Positions 1-10,018 are shown, counted from the first letter of the stretch. The stretch is DNA of 36,465 bases from Gemmatimonadaceae bacterium (GCA_013816855.1 JACDDT010000017.1:1-36465), one strand, 5' to 3'. A program made the numbers and translations. The notes: generated by a model from the letters alone, not told the origin.

Positions 1-893
1 AGTGGTACCTGCGCGCTCTTACCGGCGCAGCCGAGGAAGAGAAAGAGGCAGATCGTCGTCACAAGCGCACCGCCAGCAACGAGGTTGCCCGCCTGCGCAT
101 TCACCCCGACGAAATCCAGAACTCCAAGATTCGCGAAGAGAAGGAACATCGCGATGAGGAAACCGAAGTCGCCAATCCTGTTTACGATAAATGCTTTCTT
201 ACCCGCGTCCGCGTTCGCCTTGTCCGAGAACCAGAATCCGATCAATAAGTAGGAGCAGAGTCCGACGCCCTCCCACCCGACGAAGAGCACGGGATAGTTC
301 GCGCCGAGCACCAGCACAAGCATGAAAAAGACGAAAAGGTTGAGATACGCGAAGTATCTCGGATAACCAGGGTCGTCCTGCATGTAGCCGATGCTGAATA
401 TGTGGATGAGCGCGCCGACACCGGTGATAACGAGCACCATCACCATCGAGAGCTGGTCGAGCTGGAATGCCGCGTTGATCTTCAAATCGCCGGCCGGCAT
501 CCACGAGAAATACGTCTGGACAAACGGATGCGCCATTTCCGCTCCGAGCATGGCGCGGAAGATCGAAGCCGCGAGGAGAAACGCGAGAACGAGTACGCCG
601 GGTCCAACGATGCTCACGATCCCCGCGTACCGGTGTCTCTTCACTGCGTGATGGTCGTCACCGAAGGCGCCGTGGTCTTCGGCGCGCGCGATGAGCGCTG
701 TGTCTCCATGAGTATCGTGATCTGCCGGATGCGGCATGTTTGGGTCGGCTGGGCCGAGCTTGGAGCCCGCGATCGAAAGCCAACCGTTGATCAAAAAGCC
801 GACAAACGGGAGAAGCGGAAGCAGCCACACCCAACGGGCTACAGTGTTGGTGAGAGGATGCGCCGTGGTCACTGCGGCCTGAAGTAGCATCAT
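1..893 (-). CDS. nuoL: NADH-quinone oxidoreductase subunit L (partial, 5' part)
   Basis: This is the largest proton-pumping antiporter-like membrane subunit of complex I. The N-terminal 297 or so residues are visible and the 3' end runs off the window. My translation of the minus strand shows TM helices and the NuoL-typical stretches [20 protein letters not shown] and [19 protein letters not shown], the latter carrying the conserved Glu of TM5. Between TM1 and TM2 there is a polar, His/Asp-rich insert of roughly 50 residues, longer than I expect for the family. The first ATG overlaps the nuoK stop as ATGA and is followed directly by a second in-frame ATG at 890, so the start is 893 or 890. 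The identity is secure. Confidence 0.95.
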   Translation of the reverse strand, partial: MMLLQAAVTTAHPLTNTVARWVWLLPLLPFVGFLINGWLSIAGSKLGPADPNMPHPADHDTHGDTALIARAEDHGAFGDDHHAVKRHRYAGIVSIVGPGVLVLAFLLAASIFRAMLGAEMAHPFVQTYFSWMPAGDLKINAAFQLDQLSMVMVLVITGVGALIHIFSIGYMQDDPGYPRYFAYLNLFVFFMLVLVLGANYPVLFVGWEGVGLCSYLLIGFWFSDKANADAGKKAFIVNRIGDFGFLIAMFLLFANLGVLDFVGVNAQAGNLVAGGALVTTICLFLFLGCAGKSAQVP

Positions 894-1183
894 CCGCGGA
901 GCAGATTGATGTCCTGGATGTTCACAGTCTGCTTGTGCCGGAACAATGCGATGATGATGGCGAGGCCCACGGCAGCTTCAGCTGCAGCGACGGTCATCAC
1001 GAACACGACAAACACTTGCCCGGCAACCCCGTAGAACCGCGACAATGCAACGAACGTCAGGTTCACGGCGTTGAGCATCAGCTCGACACACATGAAGATG
1101 ATGATCGCGTTGCGGCGAGTAAGCACACCGATGACTCCGATGGTGAACAGAACGGCGGAGAGCGCGAGGGCTTCAGCGAGCAC
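890..1183 (-). CDS. nuoK: NADH-quinone oxidoreductase subunit K
   Basis: A small membrane subunit of the complex I proton channel, 97 residues and close to the usual 100. Three TM helices are evident. The two buried glutamates known from E. coli NuoK (E36, E72) have counterparts here at E34, in the motif [11 protein letters not shown], and E69, in AAAEAAVGL. The start is a GTG that lies inside the end of nuoJ (11-nt overlap), with AAAGG upstream. The stop overlaps the nuoL start. Confidence 0.95.
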   Translation of the reverse strand: MLAEALALSAVLFTIGVIGVLTRRNAIIIFMCVELMLNAVNLTFVALSRFYGVAGQVFVVFVMTVAAAEAAVGLAIIIALFRHKQTVNIQDINLLRG

Positions 1184-1727
1184 TCGTGCCTACCTTTCTT
1201 CCAAGGATGACAGCGCCGGCGATGGCGATAAGAAGCAGCACGCTCGTCAGCTCGAACGCGAGCAGATAGTCCTTGAACAATGGCTGCGCGATTGCTCCAA
1301 CGGCGCCAAGCTTCGCGAGCGCCGATTCATTCGCCCCCGGAGGAAGGACCAGGTCGCCTGAAAGTCGCGTCTTCGATACGACCCAGATCTCGGCGAGCAT
1401 CACCAATCCGAACACCCCCGCTCCGATCTTCCACCAGCCGCCACGCACATCAGCCAGGTCCGAGGGATGGCCTAGATTCAGCAGCATCACCACGAAGAGG
1501 AACACGACCATGATCGCGCCGGCATAGACGAGCACCTGCATCACTCCGATGAATGGCGCGTCGAGCATCACGAACAGCACCGACAAACTGAACATCGTGT
1601 TCACGAGCCAGAGCGCGGCCGAGACCGGACTCTTTCGCGTTACGAAAGCGAGAGCGGATGCGATCGCAATCACTCCGAACAGATAGAAGTGAAAGACGTA
1701 GATGAGAGGGTAATGGGGATCCATCAT
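1173..1727 (-). CDS. nuoJ: NADH-quinone oxidoreductase subunit J
   Basis: A membrane subunit of complex I next to NuoK, 184 residues with about five TM helices. The segment [20 protein letters not shown] near residues 61-80 is the NuoJ hallmark (TM3, with a pi-bulge in known structures). I chose the ATG at 1727 because it overlaps the nuoI stop as ATGA and follows AAGGAGA at good spacing; the open frame continues 12 codons further upstream into nuoI without support. A second ATG follows immediately at 1724. Confidence 0.93.
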   Translation of the reverse strand: MMDPHYPLIYVFHFYLFGVIAIASALAFVTRKSPVSAALWLVNTMFSLSVLFVMLDAPFIGVMQVLVYAGAIMVVFLFVVMLLNLGHPSDLADVRGGWWKIGAGVFGLVMLAEIWVVSKTRLSGDLVLPPGANESALAKLGAVGAIAQPLFKDYLLAFELTSVLLLIAIAGAVILGRKVGTSAR

Positions 1728-2218
1728 TCTCCTTTCGGATCCTCCGGGTCCCACATCTCGCAAACCGGATGCGTCTGCGATGTCAAACGCTCGAGATCGT
1801 ACACGAAGCCGGCCCGGCTGTACTCCGAATTCTCATAATGGCGGCCGACGTGTATCGCCTCTTCCGGACAGACTTCCTGGCAGTAACCGCAGAAGATGCA
1901 GCGGAATTCGTCGATCTCGAACACCAGCGGATACCGATTGCCCTGCTCGTCCTCACCCGGCACGAGCTTGATGCAGTTCGCGGGGCAAACGGTCGGACAC
2001 AGGCCGCAGGCGACGCACTTGGCCTTCCCTGTCTCTGTGGTGAGCATCCGGTGCGTCCCGCGCCAACGCGGCGAAATCGGCGCTTTCTCTTCGGGATACT
2101 GGGTGGTCACCTTCTCCTTGAAGATATGCTTGAACGTCAGAGCCATTCCCTTCATGGTCGAGCGGATGTAGCTCACCTCATCCACGGGGCGCTCGACGAT
2201 TTTCACTTTGATCGCCAT
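1724..2218 (-). CDS. nuoI: NADH-quinone oxidoreductase subunit I (2x 4Fe-4S)
   Basis: This subunit carries clusters N6a and N6b, which pass electrons from NuoG to NuoB. In 164 residues the two ferredoxin motifs are complete: C68-x2-C71-x2-C74-x3-C78 and C107-x2-C110-x2-C113-x3-C117, each followed by Pro. The basic N terminus (about 35 residues) contains an amphipathic helix that would lie on the membrane. The start overlaps the nuoH stop by one base (TAATG). Confidence 0.97.
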   Translation of the reverse strand: MAIKVKIVERPVDEVSYIRSTMKGMALTFKHIFKEKVTTQYPEEKAPISPRWRGTHRMLTTETGKAKCVACGLCPTVCPANCIKLVPGEDEQGNRYPLVFEIDEFRCIFCGYCQEVCPEEAIHVGRHYENSEYSRAGFVYDLERLTSQTHPVCEMWDPEDPKGE

Positions 2219-3507
2219 TAGCTCGATGCCTCCGTAGAAAGAGTCGAGCGTGAAGCAAGCCGGCGAAGCCGCTTCAGCTCCTCAGGATGCATTCTGCCGT
2301 AGGCGGGGCTGATAATCCGTCCGCGATCGAGAACGGCAAAGAGCACGATCACGAGAATCACGTTCACAGCGCCAAGGATGGTCGCGTAAAACACTCCCGG
2401 ATGAATGCCGGCGATCTCGAGCAGCAGCATCATCATCGCCACGATCACGATGTATGACAGCGCCAGCGGAAGCATGAACTTCCAGCCGAGCGACATCAGC
2501 TGGTCGTACCTGAATCTCGGCAGCGTCCAGCGGATCCACATGAAGGTGAAGAGAAAGAACATCACCTTCGCCAGATAAATCCCGACGGAGAGGAGCGTCA
2601 GCCATCCGCTGTACGGGCCGATATTGTCGTGGCTGGTGAACGGCACGTCCCACCCGCCGAAGAACAACGTCACCATCAGCGCGCTCGCCGTCACCATGTT
2701 CGCATACTCGGCGATAAAGAACAGCGAGAACTTCATCGCGCTGTATTCGGTGTGGTAGCCCGCAATGAGCTCGGACTCGGCTTCCGGCAAATCGAACGGC
2801 AGCCGATTCGTTTCCGCAAAGGCGGCAACCATGAAGATGAAGAACGCGATCGTCAGATTGACGACGTTCCACCCGCCCCACGCCTGCTGGTTGATGACCG
2901 TGTTCAGCGTCACGTTCCCTGCGAGGAGCAAGACGGGAATGGTGGACATTCCCATCGACACCTCGTACGAAACCATCTGCGCGCTCGAGCGAAGTCCGCC
3001 GAGCAGCGAGTACTTGTTGTTGGACGCCCACCCGGCCAGCACGACTCCGTAAACTCCGAGCGAGCCAAGCGCCAGAATGAAGAGAAAGCCGACGGGGAGA
3101 TCCGCCACCACCATGTCGATCCTTCCCCACCGGGTCGGCAGTGGCGCGCCGAACGGAATCACGCACCACGTCGTTAGAGCGGGAATGAACGACATGATCG
3201 GCGCCAGAACGAACAGCGGCTTGTTCACGCCTGCCGGCATCGTCTCTTCCTTCATGAAGTTCTTGAGACCGTCGGCAGCCGGCTGAAGCCATCCGCCCTT
3301 TCCGCCAACGCGATTCGGACCGTGGCGATCCTGAATCCACGCCGAGACCTTGCGCTCTGCGAGCGTCAACAGCGCGACGCCGATCATATAGACCGTGAAG
3401 ACGATGAGCATCTTCACTATCGTCGCGATGAAGAACACGCCCGTGCTCGTCGGCGGAAGATTCGGATTCGCGACCTGAAGCAGCGGATGCAGCGCGAGAA
3501 TGTTCAT
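2218..3507 (-). CDS. nuoH: NADH-quinone oxidoreductase subunit H
   Basis: The membrane subunit that forms most of the quinone-binding chamber with NuoB and NuoD. It has 429 residues, about 100 more than E. coli NuoH, with roughly eight or nine TM helices. Two family signatures are clear: AERKVSAWIQDRHGPNRVG (50-68), and the quinone-loop motif starting AETNRLPFDLPEAESE at 231, rich in conserved acidic residues. The C-terminal 30 or so residues are polar. The start is either ATG 3507 (TGATG overlap with nuoG) or the adjoining GTG 3510. Confidence 0.95.
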   Translation of the reverse strand: MNILALHPLLQVANPNLPPTSTGVFFIATIVKMLIVFTVYMIGVALLTLAERKVSAWIQDRHGPNRVGGKGGWLQPAADGLKNFMKEETMPAGVNKPLFVLAPIMSFIPALTTWCVIPFGAPLPTRWGRIDMVVADLPVGFLFILALGSLGVYGVVLAGWASNNKYSLLGGLRSSAQMVSYEVSMGMSTIPVLLLAGNVTLNTVINQQAWGGWNVVNLTIAFFIFMVAAFAETNRLPFDLPEAESELIAGYHTEYSAMKFSLFFIAEYANMVTASALMVTLFFGGWDVPFTSHDNIGPYSGWLTLLSVGIYLAKVMFFLFTFMWIRWTLPRFRYDQLMSLGWKFMLPLALSYIVIVAMMMLLLEIAGIHPGVFYATILGAVNVILVIVLFAVLDRGRIISPAYGRMHPEELKRLRRLASRSTLSTEASS

Positions 3508-5072
3508 CACGCAGCTCCCGCCTTCGCGTTGAGCACCGGCAATCCCTTGAAGCCGAGCTTGTCGTAACTGAGTCCGGCGAACTCCTCACGCGACGACGCC
3601 AGTTTTCCGAACACATCCGACGGGAGGAAAAATTGACTCTGCTTGCCGATGGCGCCGAGGAGGTCACCAAGCACCAGCCACGTCGGGCGTGACAGACCGG
3701 GGGCGGCCTTCGCCTGCGAGAAACGCTGCACGCGCCCTCGCAGGTTCGTCACCGTTCCCTCTTCCTCGGCGAAATTCGTCGTCGGAAGAACGACCGCTGC
3801 TTTCTCCGCGATCCAATTCGGCATTGCGGGACCGATGAGAATGACATCGCCTGCGTTGGAAATTGACGACGCGTCGAGCCCATCGAAATCTTCACCGACG
3901 ACGACGAGCACATCTCCTTTCCCCGCGCCCGCGAATACGTCGTTCGTCTTCTTGAATCCGAGCATTTCCGCGCCGTACACGTTGGCAGCGCGGTCTCTGC
4001 GAAGCGCGAGATCTTCAACTCCGGGGAGCGGCACCTCTTCACCCTCGGCGACTCGGAACACCCCTGCCCCCTTCGATGTGTCAATCAGCTGCGTGAGCAG
4101 ATAAAGCGATTCATTGGAGAGCATCGGCGACGCGACGATGTGCGCGCGATTGCCAGTGAGAAGTTTTGCCGCGGCGGGAACGGCAACATCCCAATCAGCC
4201 GCGACGAGCTTGCCGTTCATCTTCACCAGCGGAGTTTCGGCGCGCTGGCGCTCATTCATCCAGCGGTAATTCAACCGGCCATAGTCGCACATGAAGAACG
4301 CGTTCACTTCCTCGTTTGGACGCGGACGCATTCTCACCACCTGGTTTTCGCGCGTCTCGATCATCACGTTGCAGCCCTGGGTGCAGTTCGGGCAGATGGA
4401 TGCAGCCCGATCGAGCTCCCACGCACGGGCCTTATTCAGGAAATCCTTGGAGAGGAGCGCGCCGACCGGACACAGGTCAACGACATTCCCGGCCCAGACA
4501 TTCGTGAGATCTTTTCCCTCGAACTTCCCGATGACGGCGCGGTCGCCGCGCTCGCTTACGTTGAGAACGGTGTCGTGCGCGACGTCATCCATGAAGCGCA
4601 CGCAGCGCGTGCACAGAATGCAGCGGTTGGGGACATAGACGATGTCGCCGCCGAAATCTTCCGAAGGATTGAAGCGCTTCGGTTCACGGTACCGTGAATC
4701 GTTACGGCCTTCCTGGAAGGTGTAGTCCTGAAGCTCGCATTCGCCCGATTGATCGCAGATGGGGCAATCGAGCGGGTGGTTGATTAGAAGCATCTCGAGC
4801 ACGCCTTTCCGCGCATCGAGTGACTTGTCTGAATGAACGTGAACCACCTGGCCATCAGCCACCGTCGTCGCGCACGAAGGCGCGAGCTTGGGCGCCTTCT
4901 CGACTTCGACGAGGCACATGCGGCAAACACCGGCCACAGGAAGCCCGGGATGATAGCAGTAGTGCGGTATGAGAACGCCAACCTGCTTCGCGGCTTCCAA
5001 AATCGTCGTTCCTTCCGGAACGCTCACCGCGCGGCCTTCGATGGTCAGACTAACCATTTTCGTCTCAGCCAT
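3507..5072 (-). CDS. nuoG: NADH-quinone oxidoreductase subunit G, short form
   Basis: The iron-sulphur subunit of the complex I peripheral arm. All cluster motifs are present: 2Fe-2S N1b (C39, C50, C53, C67); His-ligated 4Fe-4S N5 (H99, C103, C106, C112); N4 (C151, C154, C157, C201); and the extra cluster N7 (C227, C230, C234, C262), which many bacteria lack. The protein is 521 residues, far shorter than E. coli (about 900) or Thermus (about 780), so the C-terminal molybdopterin-fold domain is cut down, although its last part (LPTTNFAEEEGTVTNLRGRV) remains. I chose the ATG that overlaps the nuoF stop (TGATG); the frame extends 34 codons upstream into nuoF with no family similarity. Confidence 0.93.
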   Translation of the reverse strand: MAETKMVSLTIEGRAVSVPEGTTILEAAKQVGVLIPHYCYHPGLPVAGVCRMCLVEVEKAPKLAPSCATTVADGQVVHVHSDKSLDARKGVLEMLLINHPLDCPICDQSGECELQDYTFQEGRNDSRYREPKRFNPSEDFGGDIVYVPNRCILCTRCVRFMDDVAHDTVLNVSERGDRAVIGKFEGKDLTNVWAGNVVDLCPVGALLSKDFLNKARAWELDRAASICPNCTQGCNVMIETRENQVVRMRPRPNEEVNAFFMCDYGRLNYRWMNERQRAETPLVKMNGKLVAADWDVAVPAAAKLLTGNRAHIVASPMLSNESLYLLTQLIDTSKGAGVFRVAEGEEVPLPGVEDLALRRDRAANVYGAEMLGFKKTNDVFAGAGKGDVLVVVGEDFDGLDASSISNAGDVILIGPAMPNWIAEKAAVVLPTTNFAEEEGTVTNLRGRVQRFSQAKAAPGLSRPTWLVLGDLLGAIGKQSQFFLPSDVFGKLASSREEFAGLSYDKLGFKGLPVLNAKAGAA

Positions 5073-6385
5073 CAGGCCACCGCCGCCATCACCGGGTGAA
5101 ACTTCTTGCCATGAATGAGAGCTTCGAACTCGCTTCGGAATTTCTGGATTCCGGAAACAATCGGGGTCGCGCACGAGTCGCTAAGGACGCAGATGGTCTT
5201 ACCCGTCATGTTTTCCGAGATCTCGAGGAGCGTATCAAGATCTTCCATCGTTCCCTCACCGTCGCGAATGCGCTCCATGATCTTGGTCGCCCAGGCGGTT
5301 CCCTCACGGCACTGCGTGCACTGGGCACAGCTCTCGTGAGCGAAGAAGCGCGCGAGACGGGCGATGACGCCAACCATCGACTGCTGATCATCGATGACGA
5401 TAACTCCGCCCGAGCCAAGCATCGATCCGCCGGCCACGAAACCCTCGTAGTCCATGATGGTCGCTTCGGCTTCTTCCATCGTCTGGATCGGCACTGACGC
5501 ACCGCCCGGGATGATCGCCTTGAACTTTCTTCCCGGAAGCGGGCCGCCGCAGAGGTCATAAAGGAATTCCTTGAACGGGAATCCCATCACCACTTCGTAA
5601 GTGCCCGGCTTCGCAATGTTACCGCAAACTGAATATAGCTTCGTGCCGGTGCTCTTCGGGTTCGAAAGGCACATCTTCTTGTACCAATCGGCGCCGTTAA
5701 TAAGGATGGGAGCGGCAGCGGCGAGAGTCTCGACGTTGTTGATCGTGGTCGGCATCCCGAACACGCCGGACACCGCGGGAAATGGCGGCTTGATGCGCGG
5801 GTTGCCGCGGCGCCCTTCCAGCGAATTCATGAGCGCCGTCTCTTCCCCGCAGATGTACGCACCCGCGCCCTTATGAACGTGAACGTCCACCCGCTTTCCT
5901 GTGCCCATCGCGTTCTTACCGAGGATGCCCGCCGCGTATGCCTCCTTCACGGCTGCATTCATGTGCTCGAGCGGCTCGGTGAATTCACCGCGCACGTAGA
6001 TGTAGCACGTCTCAGCGCCAATTGCGTAGGAGCCGATGGCGCATCCTTCCACGAGTGAGTGCGGCGTCCATCGCATGATCTCGCGATCCTTGAACGTTCC
6101 CGGCTCGGATTCATCGGCATTGCAGCACAGGTAATGCGGCTTTCCATCGCCGGGTTTCATGAATGACCACTTCATCCCCGTCGGGAAACCCGCACCGCCG
6201 CGCCCGCGCAGTCCGGAGTCCTTGATGACGTTGACGATGTCGGCCGGCGCCATGCCGAGCGCTTTCTCGAGCGCCCGGTAGCCACCGCGCTTCTTCCATC
6301 CGTCGAGTGAGCGCGCTTCCGCTTCACCGAAATGCTTGGTGAGAACCGGAGTCTCTTTCTGATGAGGGACGTGCGGGTAACCCAT
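5072..6385 (-). CDS. nuoF: NADH-quinone oxidoreductase subunit F (NADH/FMN site)
   Basis: It oxidises NADH through FMN and holds cluster N3 (4Fe-4S). It has 437 residues, the normal size. The glycine-rich nucleotide-binding motif GLRGRGGAGFPTGMKW is at 58-73, the FMN-binding GAGAYICGEETAL at 173-185, and the cluster ligands are C353, C356, C359 and C399. It overlaps nuoE by one base (TAATG) and nuoG by one base, so the three subunits of the NADH-dehydrogenase module (E, F, G) are tightly coupled. Confidence 0.97.
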   Translation of the reverse strand: MGYPHVPHQKETPVLTKHFGEAEARSLDGWKKRGGYRALEKALGMAPADIVNVIKDSGLRGRGGAGFPTGMKWSFMKPGDGKPHYLCCNADESEPGTFKDREIMRWTPHSLVEGCAIGSYAIGAETCYIYVRGEFTEPLEHMNAAVKEAYAAGILGKNAMGTGKRVDVHVHKGAGAYICGEETALMNSLEGRRGNPRIKPPFPAVSGVFGMPTTINNVETLAAAAPILINGADWYKKMCLSNPKSTGTKLYSVCGNIAKPGTYEVVMGFPFKEFLYDLCGGPLPGRKFKAIIPGGASVPIQTMEEAEATIMDYEGFVAGGSMLGSGGVIVIDDQQSMVGVIARLARFFAHESCAQCTQCREGTAWATKIMERIRDGEGTMEDLDTLLEISENMTGKTICVLSDSCATPIVSGIQKFRSEFEALIHGKKFHPVMAAVA

Positions 6386-6915
6386 TACGCGAACCTCGCC
6401 AGAACTTCGGGCACTTTGTCAGCGGTCACTGATTCCACGAATTCTTCGTTGATCATGATCGGCGTCGCGAAGCCGCACGCGCCAAGGCATTCCACTTCGA
6501 TGACCGTGAACTTTCCGTCAGGTGATGTCTGTCCGAGCTCGACCGCCCCGGTGTGTTTGAGGAGCGCCTTCACCACGTCTTCCGCGCCGCAGATGCCACA
6601 AGGCGACGTGGTACAGACCTGGATGAAATATTTCCCCACCGGGTGCTGATGGTACATCGTATAGAAGGTGACGACTCCCTTCACGTAGGCAGGAGTCAGC
6701 TCCAGCACCTCTGCCACTTCGGCGATTCCATCTTCGCTGACCCAGCCACGCTCGCGCTGCACCATCCACAGCGCTGGCAGGAGCGCCGCCATCTTCGTCG
6801 GATATCGGGTGAGCAGCTCGTCGAGCTCTTTGCGCGGCCCGCCTGTGAACACTTTCACGTAGGGCTCGTGGGCGCCGTGCGACGCGTGTCCGGGAGCGGC
6901 CAGAGGAGTGCTCAC
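6385..6915 (-). CDS. nuoE: NADH-quinone oxidoreductase subunit E (2Fe-2S)
   Basis: A thioredoxin-like subunit carrying cluster N1a, partner of NuoF. It has 176 residues; the ligands C101-x4-C106 and C143-x3-C147 are visible in CTTSPCGIC and ECLGACG. The N-terminal 20 or so residues are variable and His/Ala-rich. The start is GTG, overlapping the nuoD stop as GTGA. Confidence 0.96.
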   Translation of the reverse strand: MSTPLAAPGHASHGAHEPYVKVFTGGPRKELDELLTRYPTKMAALLPALWMVQRERGWVSEDGIAEVAEVLELTPAYVKGVVTFYTMYHQHPVGKYFIQVCTTSPCGICGAEDVVKALLKHTGAVELGQTSPDGKFTVIEVECLGACGFATPIMINEEFVESVTADKVPEVLARFA

Positions 6916-8222
6916 CTGTCGATCTCTCCCATCACGATGTCGATGCTCGCGTTGATGGCGATGACGTCGGATAGCAGGTGCCCTTCGACCATCTTCGGGA
7001 TGGCGGACAAATTCACGAAAGAAGGCGGCCGGATTCTCCAGCGCACCGGCTTCGCCGTCCCGTCCGACACCATATAGTAGCCCTTCTCGCCCTTCGGGCT
7101 TTCCACCGCGACGTACGACTCACCGATCGGCGGCCTCGGTCCTTCCATCACGACCTTGAAGTGATGGATCATCGATTCCATCTCGCTCGTCGCTTTCGAC
7201 TTCGGCGGAAGAATGACGCGCGGATCATCGATGTTGACCGGACCATCGGGAAGCCGGTCGGCAGCCTGCTGAAGAATGCGCGTCGACTGGCGAAGCTCTT
7301 CCATTCTTACAAGGAAGCGGTCGTACACGTCGCCGTTCGTCCCGACAGGCACCTCGAAGTCGTAGGTCTCGTAATCGAGATATGGAAAATCCTTGCGAAC
7401 ATCGTAGGCTACGCCTGACGCGCGGATCATCGGCCCGGACAATCCCCAATTCGTCGCTTCCTCGGGTGTCATTACGCCGAGCCCGACGGTACGGCCGACC
7501 CAGATCGCGTTTCGCGTGAGCATCCGATCGATCTCGTCGATGGTATGCGGGAAGCTCTTGATGAAATGGCGGAGCTCTTCCATCCAACCGGACGGAATGT
7601 CCGCTGCCATTCCGCCAACACGCGTCGCGGAAGTAGTGAGGCGTGCACCCACCCACTTCTCGAGCAAGAGATACACTTTCTCGCGCTGTTGGAACGCCCA
7701 GAGGAATGGCGTGAACGCGCCGATGTCGATGCAGGTGGTCCCGAGCCAAACGAGATGCGAGATGATTCTCGAGAGCTCCGCCGCAATAACGCGCAGCACC
7801 TTGCAGCGCTCGGTGATCTCGATTCCGAACAAACGCTCCGCGCCAAGCGCAAAGGCAACGTTGTTGCCGATCGAATTCAAATAATCTTCGCGGTCGGTCC
7901 AGCACACGATCTGATTGTACTGGCGGTACTCCCCGCTTTTCTCGAAGCCGCAGTGCAGATAGCCGAGGTGAGGAATGCAGCGCACAACGGTCTCACCGTC
8001 GAGCTCGAGTACGAGGCGAAGCACTCCGTGCGTTGCGGGGTGCTGCGGGCCGATGTTGATGAGCATGTGCTCACCTACGAGTTCGGGCTCGATGGACGGC
8101 GGAGCGGCGACGGCCACTGCGGAACCGGAGTCGTCGATAGCGCTCAGCGGCATCCGCTGCGCGCGCCCCTGCGCGTCGAGACCGGTGGTAGACAGCTCGA
8201 CTTCGACGGTACGCTTCGCCAT
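6912..8222 (-). CDS. nuoD: NADH-quinone oxidoreductase subunit D (49 kDa)
   Basis: The [NiFe]-hydrogenase-like subunit that forms the quinone site with NuoB. It has 436 residues, with the signature INIGPQHPATHGVLRL near residue 56 (the quinone-site His is in this loop) and PHLGYLHCGFEKSGE. It is a separate gene from nuoC, unlike the nuoCD fusion of enterobacteria. Before the conserved region there is a poorly conserved N-terminal extension of about 50 residues, rich in Ala, Ser and Val. The junction with nuoC is TAATG. Confidence 0.97.
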   Translation of the reverse strand: MAKRTVEVELSTTGLDAQGRAQRMPLSAIDDSGSAVAVAAPPSIEPELVGEHMLINIGPQHPATHGVLRLVLELDGETVVRCIPHLGYLHCGFEKSGEYRQYNQIVCWTDREDYLNSIGNNVAFALGAERLFGIEITERCKVLRVIAAELSRIISHLVWLGTTCIDIGAFTPFLWAFQQREKVYLLLEKWVGARLTTSATRVGGMAADIPSGWMEELRHFIKSFPHTIDEIDRMLTRNAIWVGRTVGLGVMTPEEATNWGLSGPMIRASGVAYDVRKDFPYLDYETYDFEVPVGTNGDVYDRFLVRMEELRQSTRILQQAADRLPDGPVNIDDPRVILPPKSKATSEMESMIHHFKVVMEGPRPPIGESYVAVESPKGEKGYYMVSDGTAKPVRWRIRPPSFVNLSAIPKMVEGHLLSDVIAINASIDIVMGEIDR

Positions 8223-8926
8223 TACTCGCCCGTCCTCTCGCCGCTCTTCAGGCGTTCGCGCATGGATTCGGGGAGATCCTCAAACGCGTCAGCGATGGTC
8301 AGCTCTTCCATCGAGTACTTCGCTTCAGGGTTCTGTGCGAGCGCCTGACGAAGCTGCTCTGACCTGCTGAAGCGTCCGCGCAGCGGGAAATCCTTGCGCA
8401 GTGGAAATCCTTCCTTGTACTGCTCCCACATTAGAATGCGGCGCAGGTCTGGATGTCCGCGGAACTTGATCCCGAACATGTCGTAGCACTCGCGCTCGAG
8501 CCAATCGGCCGATTTGAAGATCGGCCAGACACTGTCCACTTCGAGCGGCTGACCTTTGGGAATCTGCGCTTTCACGCGCAAAAATCGCCGGAACGGGAGC
8601 GACCGGAGGTGCCATACAACCTCGATCGGCGCCTCGGCCTCGCGATACTCAACAGCCGTGACGTCACTCAGATAGTCGTATTGCTGACCGGGATCGTCCT
8701 TCAGCCAAGTGATCACTTCGAGAGCGGATGCGCCGTCGATGTAGACGGTCGTCTCACCCCAGACGACATCGACGCGCTTCACCGCACCACCGAACCTCTG
8801 CTGGAGTGCGCCAGCGGACGGGTTCGTCTCGCCGCCACGGTTCGGAAGATTTTTTGGCGTAGCGGGCGCGGAAGCACCCGATGCCTCCGCCGATCCCGGC
8901 TGCACAACTTGAAAACGCTGGTTCAC
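8222..8926 (-). CDS. nuoC: NADH-quinone oxidoreductase subunit C (30 kDa)
   Basis: A peripheral-arm subunit that packs on NuoD. It has 234 residues. The family motif is split over [20 protein letters not shown] near the middle and [12 protein letters not shown] after it. The first 40 residues are low-complexity and probably disordered. The start is GTG, overlapping the nuoB stop as GTGA. Confidence 0.95.
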   Translation of the reverse strand: MNQRFQVVQPGSAEASGASAPATPKNLPNRGGETNPSAGALQQRFGGAVKRVDVVWGETTVYIDGASALEVITWLKDDPGQQYDYLSDVTAVEYREAEAPIEVVWHLRSLPFRRFLRVKAQIPKGQPLEVDSVWPIFKSADWLERECYDMFGIKFRGHPDLRRILMWEQYKEGFPLRKDFPLRGRFSRSEQLRQALAQNPEAKYSMEELTIADAFEDLPESMRERLKSGERTGE

Positions 8927-9549
8927 GGAGCGGAGCGCGTTTGATTCACCGAATTACCAAACGGCTCACCGAGCTCGTCGATGACCGAAGGGGGAATGTA
9001 GAGCTGGCTCAGCGGATCAGGCTCCATCTCGTCTCTTATCGACGTGTCCGAGCTGCGCTCATTGTAAACTTTCTGCTGAAGCATGCGGATGCCGTGAATC
9101 AATCCCTCCGGCCGCGGCGGGCAGCCCGGGACGTAAACGTCGACGGGAATAATCGTATCGATGCCCTGCACTACCGCGTAATTGTCGAACATTCCGCCGG
9201 TCGAAGCGCAAGCGCCCATCGAGATTGCCCACTTCGGCTGCGGCATCTGCTGCCAGATGCGGCGGATGATAGGCGCAAGCTTGAACGGAACTCGTCCGGC
9301 GCAAATGAGAACGTCCGCCTGACGCGGCGAGAAGCTCATCCGCTCCATCCCGAAGCGCGCGAGATCGAAATCGCTCGCCGCAGTGGCCATAAACTCGATG
9401 GCGCAGCAGGCAGTGCCGAATGGCATCGGCCACAGCGAATTGGCGCGGGCCCAGTTGACGAGGAAATCGAGACGCGTCGCAACCCAGCCTTCCTGCGATC
9501 CCGCGTCATGGGTGATGAGCCCGCGCTCGGGGCGTGAGACTAGTCCCAT
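8923..9549 (-). CDS. nuoB: NADH-quinone oxidoreductase subunit B (cluster N2)
   Basis: It carries the terminal 4Fe-4S cluster N2, which reduces quinone. It has 208 residues. The unusual tandem-cysteine ligand pair C48-C49 ([11 protein letters not shown]) and the other two ligands, C114 (MGACASTGG) and C143 ([10 protein letters not shown]), are all present. The first 10 bases overlap the end of nuoA. Confidence 0.97.
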   Translation of the reverse strand: MGLVSRPERGLITHDAGSQEGWVATRLDFLVNWARANSLWPMPFGTACCAIEFMATAASDFDLARFGMERMSFSPRQADVLICAGRVPFKLAPIIRRIWQQMPQPKWAISMGACASTGGMFDNYAVVQGIDTIIPVDVYVPGCPPRPEGLIHGIRMLQQKVYNERSSDTSIRDEMEPDPLSQLYIPPSVIDELGEPFGNSVNQTRSAP

Positions 9550-9944
9550 TGCAGTGCTCCTTTCTTCCAGACGTAAACGAAGCCTACGAGCAGTATGAGC
9601 ATGAACACCAGCATCTCGCCCATTCCAAAGAAAGATATCTGTCCGCTGGGGCAGGTCTGACCCTGAAGAGCTACAGCGCAGGAGAGCTGGCGATAGTAAA
9701 CGGCCCAGGGAATCATGAAGACCGTTTCGATGTCGAAGATGATGAAAAGAATGGCGACGAGGTAAAACCGGACCGAAAATCTCTCCCGGGCGTCGCCGAG
9801 TGCCGGGATTCCGGACTCGTAAGCGCTCTGCTTTACCGCGTTCGGCCGCGAGCGCATTGTCAGCGCCGAGATCGCAAGGATCAGCAGCGCGTTCATGACT
9901 ACAAAACCGATTAGAAAAAGGACTGGAAAGTAGGCGCGAGCCAT
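9540..9944 (-). CDS. nuoA: NADH-quinone oxidoreductase subunit A
   Basis: A small membrane subunit of complex I and the first gene of the operon. It has 134 residues and three TM helices (about 5-25, 60-80, 108-128). The conserved acidic loop [20 protein letters not shown] is followed by [13 protein letters not shown]. Between TM2 and TM3 is a short polar loop with two cysteines. The ATG has no strong Shine-Dalgarno sequence. It is preceded by a candidate promoter at 9990-10018. Confidence 0.96.
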   Translation of the reverse strand: MARAYFPVLFLIGFVVMNALLILAISALTMRSRPNAVKQSAYESGIPALGDARERFSVRFYLVAILFIIFDIETVFMIPWAVYYRQLSCAVALQGQTCPSGQISFFGMGEMLVFMLILLVGFVYVWKKGALQWD

Positions 9945-9989
9945 CAGGTTCCGGACTTCGTGAAATTTTTCACTAAGTTATTCTGCGAG

Positions 9990-10018
9990 AATCTACCCTG
10001 CGCTTCGGGCTAATTCAA
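9990..10018 (-). promoter_or_regulatory. candidate sigma70-type promoter of the nuo operon
   Basis: TTGAAT (10018-10013) and TAGATT (9995-9990), spaced by 17 bases, read on the minus strand. Each box matches four of six consensus bases. It lies about 45 bases before the nuoA ATG in the only large gap (176 bases) of the first 12 kb, between two divergent genes. Apart from this I see nothing distinctive in 9945-10120. The call is by eye only. Confidence 0.35.

Noticed and set aside
208-893. Frames opening at 199-504 (minus) and 402-887 (plus)
   Set aside because: Both are shadows of nuoL, which I translated directly from the minus strand and which runs off the window.
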